From NCBI RefSeq assembly GCF_016545825.1, contig NC_052613.1:2480001-2544000 (forward strand): a stretch of DNA of 64,000 nucleotides, read 5' to 3'. Below, in pieces: positions 25,653 to 37,096 of the stretch. The stretch's first letter is position 1; every line of letters starts with the position of its first letter. The translations under genes were made by a program, and so were the position numbers. Source of the DNA: Eucalyptus grandis. Its lineage: Eukaryota > Streptophyta > Magnoliopsida > Myrtales > Myrtaceae. The notes beneath the pieces were generated by a model. The model ran no database searches, was not told where the DNA came from, and saw only the letters and a program-made list of their open reading frames with translations.

Positions 25653-27886
25653 AGACTCATCGCTCTTATCCGATCGCTGTAGCGTTCGGATATCAGAGAA
25701 GAGAAAGGGACAGAAGTCCGTACGAGAGAAGGCGCCAAAGGAGCTTCGGCATGTTCTGGGCTTGGGCTGTTGATTTTCTTTTTTTCTTTTTTCTCTGATT
25801 CTAGGCCCATTAATTAATTTTCCTCCTTTTTTTCTTTTTTTTTAGTTTTGAAAAAACAGCAAAAATAAAAGACACCTGGAAATTTTTCGCTAGTGAATCC
25901 TATTTCATCGAAAAATAAAATAAATTCGTTGCGTGATTAAACTACTTTAGAGGGTCTATCTGTTTTGCGAATAATCCACATTTTGAAGAATACTCTCCCT
26001 AAAAATAATTGTTCCTATCATTTACAAAAATGGTTGAACGAAAAATAAGTTCAAAAATAAATTGCTATTTATAATGAAGATATTTTTATTAGTTAATTAT
26101 TGCAAGTGATATAAATAATTATTTTTTAGAACAAATATTTTCCATGTTGTTCATTTACTGCGAAAACAAATAGATCTTAATAAGCTAAAGAACTTCACAT
26201 TTCTCGTCTTGCGACTCCTACCTTTGATCGGACTTCTTGTTTCTAAATTCGCGCATTATTTTTCAATTTGAGTCTCTGGATTTTAATTTTGTAAGATTAA
26301 GCCCTTAATCCTAAATAATCAAGTCACTTCGACTCCAAGTTCCGATTCATTAAGAAATGTCTTTTACAGGACTTTTAGAAAACTCCGAGAATCTCACGAG
26401 CATTTTATGCCACTTGTTGCATGATATGTTGACCGAGAAGATAGAGTGGCAATCTATTTGATGGTGCATTTATTTTATAAAATAAATGATTTGAAATTCA
26501 TTTTTTCTATAAATTATCGTTTATATCACTTAAAAATGAATAAATGAAAAATAATTTCCAAACTGTTGTCAATGATGAAATCATTTTTTTTATTGATCAA
26601 TTATTTCAAATGATATAAATGATCAATTTTAGAAAAAAAATTCAATACATTTTCCTTGAAATAATTGGAACCTCAATTAGCTGCAAAGTATATTTTGATC
26701 AACACGAGTGAGCGACAGGTGGCAAATTGTGATATAAGAGTGGCTCTAAGGTATTTGTTATAATGTTAATATCATGCTCGTTGAAACTCACACATGGGTC
26801 AAATGACAAAATGGCTTCCTAAACATTTCAAAATGTTTGACTTGTTAAATCGTCACAATTTCTAAGTAAAACCACATGGAATCAATTTCTCCATAATTTC
26901 TACCTTATGAGAGAGATAAATTCGAGAAAATTACCCAATCACTCATAAATATACCAGTGCTTATGCTAATTTAGTCATAAATTTTTTAATTTTATCAATT
27001 AAATTTTTATAAGAAATTCTAATACGGTCTTTCTAGTCAATTCATGAGATAGATAGCAAGCAGTTTCCTAACAAAAATCGATCAAAAAGATTATATTAAA
27101 ACTCATAAGATGGTTGGCAAATGATTTCCTAATAAAAATTGATTAAAAAGACTAAATTGAAATTTCAAGTAAAGTTGACTAGCTTCTCTCCTGATTTAAT
27201 TACCACAGATGATTCGCGCCACATGGCTCCTCCCCAAATCTACTGCGGGTCGACTGTCGCGCCTCGAATCCACGCCGTGCAATTTGCCGAGAATGCTGGG
27301 CCCACGTTAGGACATGTCATTCGAAAAAATATCCGGGACCACCACGTCAGCGTTCCCGGACCACTCACACGGCGCCAAGGAAGCCGGAAAGGACGAAAAT
27401 CGGGGCCCACTTTTCTGATCTTTTGTCCCCCTCCCCTCCTATGTGGCGCCTGAGTGGTCGGGACCATCTCCCGGACCACCATGTCATTCTTTGGAAAAGG
27501 ACCACCTTATCTGATCTGATCACATCTCTGTCTCTGTACTGGTCCTTTTTTTTTTTTTGGTCAAACTCTGTACTGGTCTGAAAGGTCGCTGATCGAACAT
27601 TTTTCCACGGGGCCCATCGTCTGCAAGCGTTTGGACTTACTGGGAAGGAAGGAAGATCCCAATTCGAAAAAGGGTCAACGCAGCAAAGTTTGAAACGAGG
27701 AATTCTGCAACGTGCTTTTTCTATGCGCAAAAAGGTGGTCTGCAACTACGACCGGAGAAAGCCGAAGACATTCTTGGCAATTTAAAGTGCTTCCAACAAC
27801 AATGAATCGAATGCGACAACGTTGGGTGGTCGTAGAATGAAGAATGGATTTTCACCACGTGCCTGTACAAAGAGCTAAACCCGATT
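25651..27886. other. PP2A B55 promoter and CRK-A downstream spacer
   Basis: No gene is supported. The PP2A promoter and the 3' flank of CRK-A share this stretch. Compared with block B it carries an extra segment of about 158 bases (27323-27480) between two copies of ATGTCATTC (27314-27322 and 27481-27489), rich in GGGACCACC words. A T-run lies near 27547. Confidence 0.5.
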
Positions 27887-30876
27887 CTATCTAAGCTCGG
27901 ATGCTTTGACCGCGTAGCGGCTGTTCGTCCGCGGGCTCCCCGTCATGCTGGAAGAGACCTCGGACACCATGAGCTGGTTCGACAGCCATGTGTGCGTGTA
28001 TGAGCTTCTGGTGCTGGACTCGTCGGACAGCACGCTGGCGTTGAGGAACGGGGGCTGCTTTGGCTCTGGGACGGCATGGTCCCTTTTGCGGAGCATCTCG
28101 ACAACCCCGGACATGGTCGGTCGCAGTTCCATGGAGGCTTGCGTGCACAGGAGGCTGATCTGGAGCACGTCCGACGCCTCCTGGACGGGGAATTTGCCTC
28201 GTAGGGCCGGATCGACGCATGCGGCTAAATTGTTCGACTTGTAATGCTTCCATACCTGAAAAGCAAATCATGAAAGTTCCATGGCTCCATCACACATCTG
28301 AACATTTTAATCTGCTAATACTAAACACGGTAAGCAATCTTACCGACTGTAATACCGAGTCTGACCCCTGTGCGAATATGCTGCTCTTCCTACCGCTCAA
28401 GATTTCAAGAACCAGCACCCCGAAAGCATAAACATCGGCTTTCTCCGTTAGCTGTCCTCTCACAAGATATTCGGGCGCCATGTAACCACTGTATAGTTTA
28501 CCATCTTTTAGAAATGAGCTAAACTTAGCCCAGAGAAGATGTGATATGTGAAAACACTTTTGACTGGCCAAAACTTGTCAGATTAAGGAAAAAGAAAGTG
28601 CTGACTATGGTTTCGAGCACGCTAGTGATTGAACATGCATTCTTACAGTGTGCCGGCGATTCCCGTGCTGAGGTGAGACTTATCCGGAGCAATGCATCGG
28701 GCGAGCCCAAAATCCGCAATTTTCGCCATTAGATTCTCGTCGAGGAGGATGTTGCTGGATTTTATGTCACGGTGGATGATCTTCACTCCGCAGCCCCCGT
28801 GAAGATACGCAAGGCCCTCGGCTGTTCCTGTGATGATGCGCAGCCTCTCCTCCCAAGTCAGGACATGGGTTGCATCGTTTACTGCAGCAGAAGATTCTAT
28901 TCGCTTATTGGGCCGCCTCGTACTTTAGAAAGAACAGCAGAAACGGAGTGTGGCTGTCGTAACAGAAGAAGTGGAATGGCAAGACACTTATGGAGCAGAG
29001 GAGCAGACTTTTGAAGCCTAATGACTCGGAAATCATAAGACGGAAACATTGATTGCAGTACTAGAAAACAAGTTATTGAGATTGCAAACTGAATCGATGC
29101 TTGTCCTAAAGGGTTAGATCTCTTCTCGGCATCAATCGATGACTATGTAACTGTTATGCAGTCAAGCAACAGCCAGCTACTTACCGAAAAGAACTTGATC
29201 CAGACTCCTGTTAGGAATATATTCGTAGACAAGGAGGCTCTCCGGGCCCTCGATGCTGCATCCCAAAAGCCGGACGAGGTTTTTGTGTTGGATCCCGTTG
29301 ATCAGGTTCACCTCGTTGAAGAAGTCATCCACCCACTGGCGCGTGTTGAACACCAGCCGCTTCACTGCGACCACCTTCCCGTCAGGTAGTATCCCCTTGT
29401 ACACGGAACCGGCCCCCCCTTGCCCTAGCTTCCTCGAGTCATGGAAGAAGTCGGTGGCCTTCTCCAGCGTCTCGTACTTGAAATACAAGCTAGACTTTCT
29501 GACGCTTGCCGGTAGTCTCATGAGGCTATGCCGCACTGAAAATGGATGAATGCGAAATTTGCACCGTCAAGCTCGTATTTAAGAATCACCGAGATTCCGT
29601 TGTACGCATTGGATTCGAATTGTTTACCTAGTTTCTCCTTGGAGTACTTTTTGTATCCAATGTATGTGCCGATGAGAACGAGAGAAATCGCCGCAGCAGC
29701 CGATGAGGCTATCGCTACAGTGATGCGGACCCTGGACGGCCCTGCGAAATGACAGAGACAGCATCGCATCCGTTCAAGTGATTCTATACCAACTACAAGT
29801 CAAATGTCAGGCGCCTCACAAAAATTCAGATTTGGCAGCCTTAGCACTCGAATGAAAGGTCAACATGTTCAAAGCAATATTCAGGTCGAGATTAGCAGAG
29901 TTCATTAGAAATTCTGAAAACCCGGCCACGTCGAATCACGGGATCAATCAAATCGAACTTAATCAGCGAACGTGGAGGAAACTACGGTTGGAAATACTGA
30001 AATCTGACAACAGACACGGAAGAGCCTCGGTTGCCCTGTAATGGCGAGGAGGCCATCTCTTAATGTCCGAAAAAGCAGTGACCAAGAGGCTAAGTTGTTA
30101 CCTCCGCTGACGGGGACGCTGTAGAACTTCGTGGTGGAGTAACGGAGGAAGCATCCCGCATTCATGGCCCGCGCTTCTCCTGCGGGCGTGCAGTTTCTCG
30201 CCTTCGATACCGCATTCTCCAGACAGACTCTGCAGCCGCCGGCATCGAGCGTGCTCCAACACTGGGCCAAAGCATATACCCCGGTGGCTCCTTTAGCTCC
30301 GTCCTCCCCGGCCACTGCGAAGCCCCCGTTCTGCACCGCGCTGGCTGAGACATTCCTCAGCACCTGGTCCACCCTTTTCGAGAACTCGGCCGCTCTCTCC
30401 GCCGGGACTGTCGAATTGGAGCTACAGTTGAGCATGTCGTGCGTCGGATCCACGGTCTCGTTGTAGAAGTCGTAGCCGTCGTAACGGAGGAAGCAGCCGT
30501 CGAGGTAGAGCCGGCCGAAGCTGGGGAGGCACCGGGGGATCCGGGTCCGGCTCTCGGCGAAGCAGAGGAGGCAGTCGGTCTCGATCAGGTCGCCGTGGCA
30601 CTGGGCGAGGCCGTATACCGCCGTCGGCGGCGAGGCGAGGGAGTAGTTGCCCCAGCGCCCGTCGGTTACGCTATCCAAGATCTCCCTCATGACGGCGGTG
30701 AACGTCGGGATGGCGGTCCCATTGGTCTTCCCGCAGAGGAGGCCCGCTACGGCGATCCGAGGGTCGGAGGCGGTGAGAGGGAAGAAGAGCGAGGAGAGCG
30801 CGAGCAGAGGGAGAGCGAAGTAAGCGGAGACCGCCACCGGGGAACGCATTGATGGGCTCGCTCCGTTCGACTCCAT
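27887..30876 (-). CDS. CRK: Cysteine-rich receptor-like kinase, copy A (CRK2/CRK3 clade)
   Basis: Six exons: 30102-30876, 29628-29741, 29185-29535, 28647-28881, 28344-28488, 27887-28255, in phase, 662 residues. The N-terminal signal peptide (ATG at 30876; [13 protein letters not shown]) leads into two DUF26 (stress-antifungal) domains with the C-X8-C-X2-C motif ([26 protein letters not shown]). A membrane span follows at about 265-287, then a serine/threonine kinase: [11 protein letters not shown] loop, VAVKR lysine, HRDIKSSN catalytic loop and DFGLARC, with GYMAPEY after it. All catalytic residues are present, so it should be active. The RD-type kinase and the C-terminal layout ([15 protein letters not shown]) place it near Arabidopsis CRK2/CRK3. 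The known family sits in the plasma membrane and acts in stress and immune signalling; its ligand is not inferable. Confidence 0.94.
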
Positions 30877-31202
30877 GGACTCTCTGCTTGAGAAAGGCTC
30901 GGTTATGAAATCTTTCCCTTCTCAGTTCTCTTCAAAGAGAAGAAGAAGAACAAAAAAGGGAAAGATCGCGTAAGCCGCAAACCAGCTGCACAACGCAATT
31001 CTGTCCTCCTTTCTTCTTCCTTCTTCTTCCTCCTTTTTTTTCTTCGGTGGAGCGACTAATTTGCCTTGGTGGGTTCTACTGTTTGGAGAGAGAAAAGGCG
31101 TTGCAGCTCGATTCAGAAGTCCTACGAGCCTGCGGTGTGCTTTTGAAAGGAGGTTTGCCGCGTCATGATGACTGACCCAACTGGGTTGAAATCTTTGCTG
31201 AT

Positions 31203-31240
<38 letters not shown>

Positions 31241-31260
31241 TGGCGATGGAAAGGCGAGGC
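30877..31260 (-). promoter_or_regulatory. CRK-A leader and promoter with GA microsatellite
   Basis: Upstream of the CRK-A ATG. It contains a pyrimidine-rich leader (minus-strand CTT/TTC runs around 30940-31040) and a (GA)n tract at about 31206-31237. The leader is conserved in front of copies B (42116-42300) and C (61790-61850), while the GA tract is longest here. I could not place a TATA box with confidence. Confidence 0.45.
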
Positions 31261-34200
31261 CCCAAGCGACAGACTGGTGCTTGACTTTTGGGGCCTCGGA
31301 TCTCATCATCGTCAACCCCTCTGCTTTCTTTATGCTTTCGGAAGGTGCCATGGGCGACGCCAGGTCCCAGGAGCTGCCGCAGAGGACATGCTTGATGACA
31401 TGTTTGATGACAGTTCACTCTCTCTCTCTCTCCTGTAGGAAGCATGCAGTGTTTGACACGGCGCGATTGGTGGGGGCGGCGGTGGTGGAGACTCGACTCG
31501 ACTCGATCCGGAGGTTTTTTTTTTTTGGTAAAACATCCGGAGGTTGAAGAGAACGGACTGATGCGAGAGAGCGGGAGCTGCAACGACTGACCGGACGACG
31601 TCGACGTCGACGTTTTTTTTTCCCTTTAGCGATTGTTCTCAGGCATTAAATTCGGGGAAGGTACCATGAATCTCCTACAGTGCACGGTCGTGGTCGGGTT
31701 GGTAGAAGATTCTCTTTTGTATCAAATTAGGGACCTAACCATGTACCGCTAAAATTGATTCGGTGTCTAGTTTTGACTTTAGATTATCGAATTTGGCCTC
31801 CGGCGTTTCCAATGAGACTCCCCATCCTCTCATTTTTCCTTCCACGTACGTTTGACCTTTTTACAAACCCATCGCTACCTCTGCGAGATGTCCTGGCTAA
31901 TTTAGAGGCGTCGCACCTTCTCGAATGGATGGTGCTTTGCGTGTATGAGAAGACGATTGGGGGCACCCTGTTGTTTTTGTTTTTTTTTTGCCCGAATTTA
32001 GAATCTGAGATGCTTATACAAGACATTATCGTTTTTGAATTTAGAGATAAACACATTGGAAATTCCAAAAATTATCATAAAGGTTCAATTAAATCTCGAA
32101 ACTTTTTGAAAAGTGTAATCGAGCTCTCAAACTTATTACGAAAATACAATCAAATCCTAAAATTTTCAAAAATTGTAATCATTGGAAGAACTTAGATTTG
32201 ACTAATTTAATAAGTTTTAGAACTCGATTGTATTTTTTAAAGTTTTAAATCTTCCAATGCATTTTTCCTTTTGATGAATATATGACCTCTTCTACCCTTG
32301 TTATGAACCACTACATAGAGTTCCGCAAATAAAATACTTGTAGGAGCGTGACAAGATCGTCTCAATTCATAGCTTAAGTAGGAGGAAATCTAAGGAAAAT
32401 TGAGCAAATTCTCAAATCAATAGGTTATAAGCACGAAGCGATCGGGCTATACTCTTCCATGCTTTCCAAAGCATCGATTCATCGGTAAGTCTTGCATGAC
32501 ATGATTCGGCGGATCATATGCACCGAGTCCTTGAGTGGTCGGGAAGCACGCAACGCAATTAAAATTCAATGTTCGGCCCGCACCAGAGTTTGAGCTCGAA
32601 ATCTGTTTGGTCACCAAAAGCAAAATTATTAGGAGAAGGAATAAATTGGAGAAGGATACTAGAAGTGCTATGAGTTATATACAATGCTCATTTTAATGTT
32701 AATTTTTTTTTTCAAATCACTTAAGTCCACTTTTTTGAAAATACAATCACTTAAACGCCAACTCCAATTTAAATTGCCGAAAATCCAACGTAGCCATATT
32801 TTATTAATTTGTTAATCTTACGTGACTTGCCGGTGTGTCCAAACAGCATATAACCCCTAAACAACGTTTTGTAAAAGGTTAAAAAGTGATCACTTCAATG
32901 CAATCTTAATGAAAAAGTGATCGTGCTAAAAAAATGTCACCTTAGATAAAAATTTTAATCATAAATACCACGTAGATTCTTTAGTAGGAATTTCTCGCCG
33001 AAGACACTTAAGTGATCATTTCTCTTTGACTTTGGCTCTTAAGTGAGCCGGTAAAAACTTCTGACATTAACTGTTGTCCACCACTTATAACACTTTTAAT
33101 GTTCTTCCCTCAAATAAATTGCAAGTGTTTGATGGTGGATGTCTCAATCTTAACTAGGTTTTGACCTTAAAAAAAAAAAAAAAAATTTGGTTTCGACCTT
33201 CGACTAAAAAATAAATTATCGATATGGCAACATCGGAACATCGGTCAGCTTTGAAATACTATGGGTTTTCGTTATCAAAACGCTGTTCTCCCCAATTTTC
33301 TTTGATCATTCACACATAGCCAGATCGGTCCCCCCTTTCCCTAATTTTCTTTAATCATTCATACATACCCGGCTCCCCCTCCTCCCCCAAAAAAAAAAAT
33401 TCAACCACACACACTTACATAGCACCGGTTATGGAAAAAAAGTATATGCCTCAATTTCCAAAAGAGAAATGATTGGATGACAGTCTCTAATCTACTGTGA
33501 GAATAATAGTCTATTTTTGGTTACAAAAAACTAAAGGCTTTATTAGTATAATAGTCTTTAAACTATTTTGAAAATAACAACTTTTTGGGAACTGCAAATT
33601 CTTGAAGATGTAGACCCTACAATAATTTAAAATTATTTGTTATTTAGTTTTTGTGGTTCCAAACAGGCAGTTATTCTCATAGTAGATTTAAGACTCTCGC
33701 CAAATCATTTCTTAAAATCAAATAACAAATAATTATAAATTGTTATGGAACTCACTATTTTGATAATTTGTGTCTCATAACAAACTATTATTCTCATAGT
33801 AGTTCAATGACTATTATGTTAGCAAAATCCATTTTCAAAGCTTAACCGTACATAAACAATAAATTTATCTCAAGAAAAAATATGTCCAAATATAATCCCC
33901 AAAAAAACAAAAAAAGAAAAGAAGGCCTAACACTATGATTCAATATCTAATATTTTAATAAAAAAATGCATCTCTTTTTTGAATATTTTATTTCACGAGA
34001 TTTTGTTAGACCCATTATCCATATTGAAAAAAGAAATTAATTTTTTTTTTTTTTGACTAACAAATAGGATTTCCGCTCAAAACTCTTTGTTTCATTTTTT
34101 TATTTTGACGAATACAATCAAAGTTGACAGCCAGAAATTTTCTTTTAGCTCTGGATTTAGGGAAACCCGCAAGTGGCTAATAACACGAGGATCATCATTT

Positions 34201-35917
34201 CTTTTAATTGAAGGGCATTTTCTTTTTCGTGTGCTTTTGGCCTTGTGTGAAGATAATTTTATATATAATATTTAACTTTTGGTCTTTTACCAAGTTTTAA
34301 TTCACTTGCTTAGTGGGTAAACTTCACGCACCAAAAGAAAAAGTTAACAAACTTCCAGTTCAAAATAAAATCAATACAACACCAAAAGTTTATTATTTCA
34401 AGGTAAAAACGAGAAAATATTCGATAGAGTCAAATGTCGAAAAACTAGTAAAATGAAATGGATGTCATTGGAGTCACGACCACGCAAAATTAGACGTCGA
34501 AATCACGTAATTCTTTTAGCAAGGAGAAAATGAATTGCCACGGCACCATACTTAGGTTGAAATTCACGGCAATGAATTTTTCGGCATAATACGATTGTTT
34601 GGTGACCAAGGGAAAAGTGCTTTGAAAAGTAGCCAAAAGCACTTTTTCCCTTAGAAAAAAACCGACGAATTTGAAATCTTGATGGTGTCTCTAGAAGCTC
34701 AAAGGTACACAAATTCCAAAGGAGCAACAGTTAAAAAGGGGATTACATTGACAACTGCCGTCCAGCCATTTATTGAGCAATCAAATAATGAAAATTTATA
34801 ATTTTCAATGAACAGTTTTTCACGTGTCGTGTATAATAAGATAAGATTTTTTTTGTAATAGTACAAATAAAACGAGGCGGACGAGAACCCTGGTGGGGAG
34901 AAAAGGTTTGCCTATTGGCTATTACCGTCCAAAGGAGAGTTCACTGATTTCATCATCACCAACACCTTTTAAAACTTTTTGATTATTATGCAATTAAAAA
35001 AGTAGAAGAAGGGGAAGGAGAGAGAGATAGGCGCCGCCCCCGGGGCGGTGGGGTTTGGGTTTGCGTTGACTATGACCATGCGTGCCTATTGACAGAGTAC
35101 TCCCTACGGTCAACTTTTCAATAGAGAGAAAATATCAGATATGACCTAAAGAGAAAAAAAAAAAAAAAAAAAGAGAGAGAAAAGATCAGATATGACCTAA
35201 AGAGAAAAAAGAAAAAAGAAAAAAAAGTGATGCTGGCGACATGGCAACATCAATCCACATCCATCTCTCTCGTGAAAGCGAATGGAGAAATTAGTAAAGA
35301 TGGATTATTTTTGACATTAGATTAGCTTATCTCTAACCTTTTTTTTTTTTTAACTTAGCCAAAATATAGTTGGCATTAACCCCTAGTTTAAGCTTCATAA
35401 ACCCTTCAACCCCGAACTCAGCTCATCGCACAACATTTTTTTATTTATTTGTTTAGTATTATCCTATGTTTATTTTACAAATCATTGTGTGTGCTAAATA
35501 TTGCATGCAGGTTGTGAAATCCTACTCCATCATTCACTTGTTCTTCAACCTCTCGAGAATGTGGGGAATTAAACTCTTCACATCTCATTTCCTAAGTAAG
35601 AAAGATAGTCATTGGAGCACAACACTTTAAATTTACCAATTCTTATGTGAAATTTCTAGCATTAATCATGGGGTTGATACAAAAAAAAAAAAATCACAAT
35701 TGTTTATCTACACCTAATTTTCATGTCATAAAAAATAGTAAATTGATATGCATGTGACAAATTTTTGCTCTAATCCTAAATAATTGCTGACATGGAAACA
35801 CACTTGGCAAACAACTCGATTTTTGGGAAGCTGGATCTGAAGAATATAAATTGAGATCGGAATTTGCAAAAACTTACTAGTTTGTCCTAAGAGCTCCTTC
35901 ACATTTCAAAAATCTCA
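31261..35917. other. Block A downstream AT-rich region, no gene
   Basis: About 4.6 kb without a supported gene; frames are short and interrupted. It has homopolymer runs (A at 33170-33185, T near 34040, A near 35155) and a purine stretch at 35010-35025. The same sequence follows CRK copy B at 43150-48005. Parts of its right end (34290-35470) recur at 52664-53340 and 63177-64000. Confidence 0.55.
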
Positions 35918-35947
35918 AAAATTCCAAAGAGAGGACGCATTGCTCAC

Positions 35948-37096
35948 ATCTTTGCCGCCATCCTTTCTCTTGAAGATGATGATACAACCGCCACGATCGC
36001 CGACAGCGAGGTGATCCCTTGTCTTATCAAACTCGATCGCAAATATAACGTAATCTGAAAGAATGCCACGCACCGACAGCATAAGAAAAATCTCATTGCA
36101 TCGCTAGTGATACAAATCATGAAAAGCACGAGTCAGAGCCTTTCGATTCCAAAAAACTTATAAATCCCCAACATAGCCGCCACTACCGCAACCGGCTTAC
36201 TCATGTGAGCTACGAAACAAGCAAAACCACACGATCGCTCTTGAGATGGAGCGTCATCCTCGGATGGGGCTCTTGCTTGAGTTCGAAAAAGTAATCCAGA
36301 GAAGATATACTATTTATTGTAATAAGAACATCAATGTAAAGAATATGATAACAACTTTATAATATCCTTCCATTTACAAATATTGAAGAAGAAGAAAATA
36401 AGATATAACATAAAATTGGATGTGAGGTACGGATATCCGAATCTCCTTAAGGCAATTAGTTTTTGCCAATGGTGCTCCACAAATTCACGAACTATGCCCC
36501 CTAAGATACAATACCTCGAACTTGTTTGGATTAGCAATATGTAAACAGGACTCAGTCAAACTGTTCAATTGAACCAACACACTAAGAAAAATCAGAAGAG
36601 TAGGAAAGTGTATCAAAGCCTTTTTTTAATTGAGTCGGAAAAAACCAAAACTATAACCATAATGAAGCTCTATGTCCCTATTTATTTATAGATATTTTTA
36701 ATTCATGTACAGAAGAAATACATGAATTAAATAGATGCATGTATCTACAAAATTCATGAATCAAGAGATACGAATTCATAGACACATGAATTCAAGGGAT
36801 TCGTAAACTCTATAAATACATGAACTAAAAGATACATAAAACTAGGAAATTCATGAATTCAATAGATACGTGAAAAAAAAGTTTAAGAAATTCATGAATT
36901 CAAAAGAAATACGTGAACAAAAAAGACGTATTTTAATTTATCGACTTTTATTGATCCATTAACCATAATTATAACAAAACGACCTATTGAGCAAGCAAGC
37001 AAGCTCGCCTTCCTCTTTGGGAGATGGCTCGCCGAGAACCTGAGAGAGCTTCCACTCGAGAGGCGGCGCGTCGGAGCCAATGGCGGTCAACGTCAT
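35948..37096 (-). pseudogene. Truncated PP2A B55 pseudogene (exons 1 and 2 only)
   Basis: This is the 5' end of the PP2A B55 gene carried into block B. Exon 1 keeps an ATG (37096) and the [16 protein letters not shown] stretch, but its splice donor is deleted: the exon runs into GAAGGCGAGCTTGC, where the parent has GACG/GTGAGC. Intron 1 carries an insertion of about 670 bases. Exon 2 (35948-36054) is still 107 bases and open ([15 protein letters not shown]), then the copy stops within intron 2 at the duplication junction. Twelve exons and nearly all WD40 blades are missing. Many differences from the parent are C-to-T or G-to-A at CpG sites. It cannot make a B55 protein. Confidence 0.9.
36292..36966. 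mobile_element. Insertion in pseudogene intron 1 with degenerate tandem repeats
   Basis: This sequence is absent from block A at the matching point (about 25468). It is AT-rich, with no coding potential. Its right third (about 36700-36915) is a run of degenerate repeats of roughly 25 to 35 bases around the core ATTCATGAATTCAA followed by AGATAC. I found neither convincing inverted ends nor a target duplication. It may be a transposon remnant or solo LTR; the class is unknown. Confidence 0.5.

Larger units (their letters stand above)
25085..35917. repeat. Segmental duplication, block A
   Basis: About 10.8 kb that recurs in the same order and orientation as block B (35918 to about 48005). It starts inside PP2A intron 2 (AAAATTCCAAAGAGAGGACG), covers PP2A exons 2 and 1 and the shared spacer, then the CRK gene and about 5 kb of AT-rich downstream DNA. 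It ends near CTCCTTCACATTTCAAAAAT. Matching phrases are seen along the whole length, for example at 26200/37700, 27640/38885, 32330/44150 and 34860/46850. Confidence 0.88.

Noticed and set aside
30439..30852. Long plus-strand open frames opposite the CRK ectodomain exons (also 41816-42091, 60006-60551, 60967-61527)
   Set aside because: They mirror the GC-rich DUF26 coding exons on the minus strand and match no family.
33168..33186. A-runs here and elsewhere as SINE or LINE tails
   Set aside because: No element body, target duplication or RNA promoter boxes are visible next to them.
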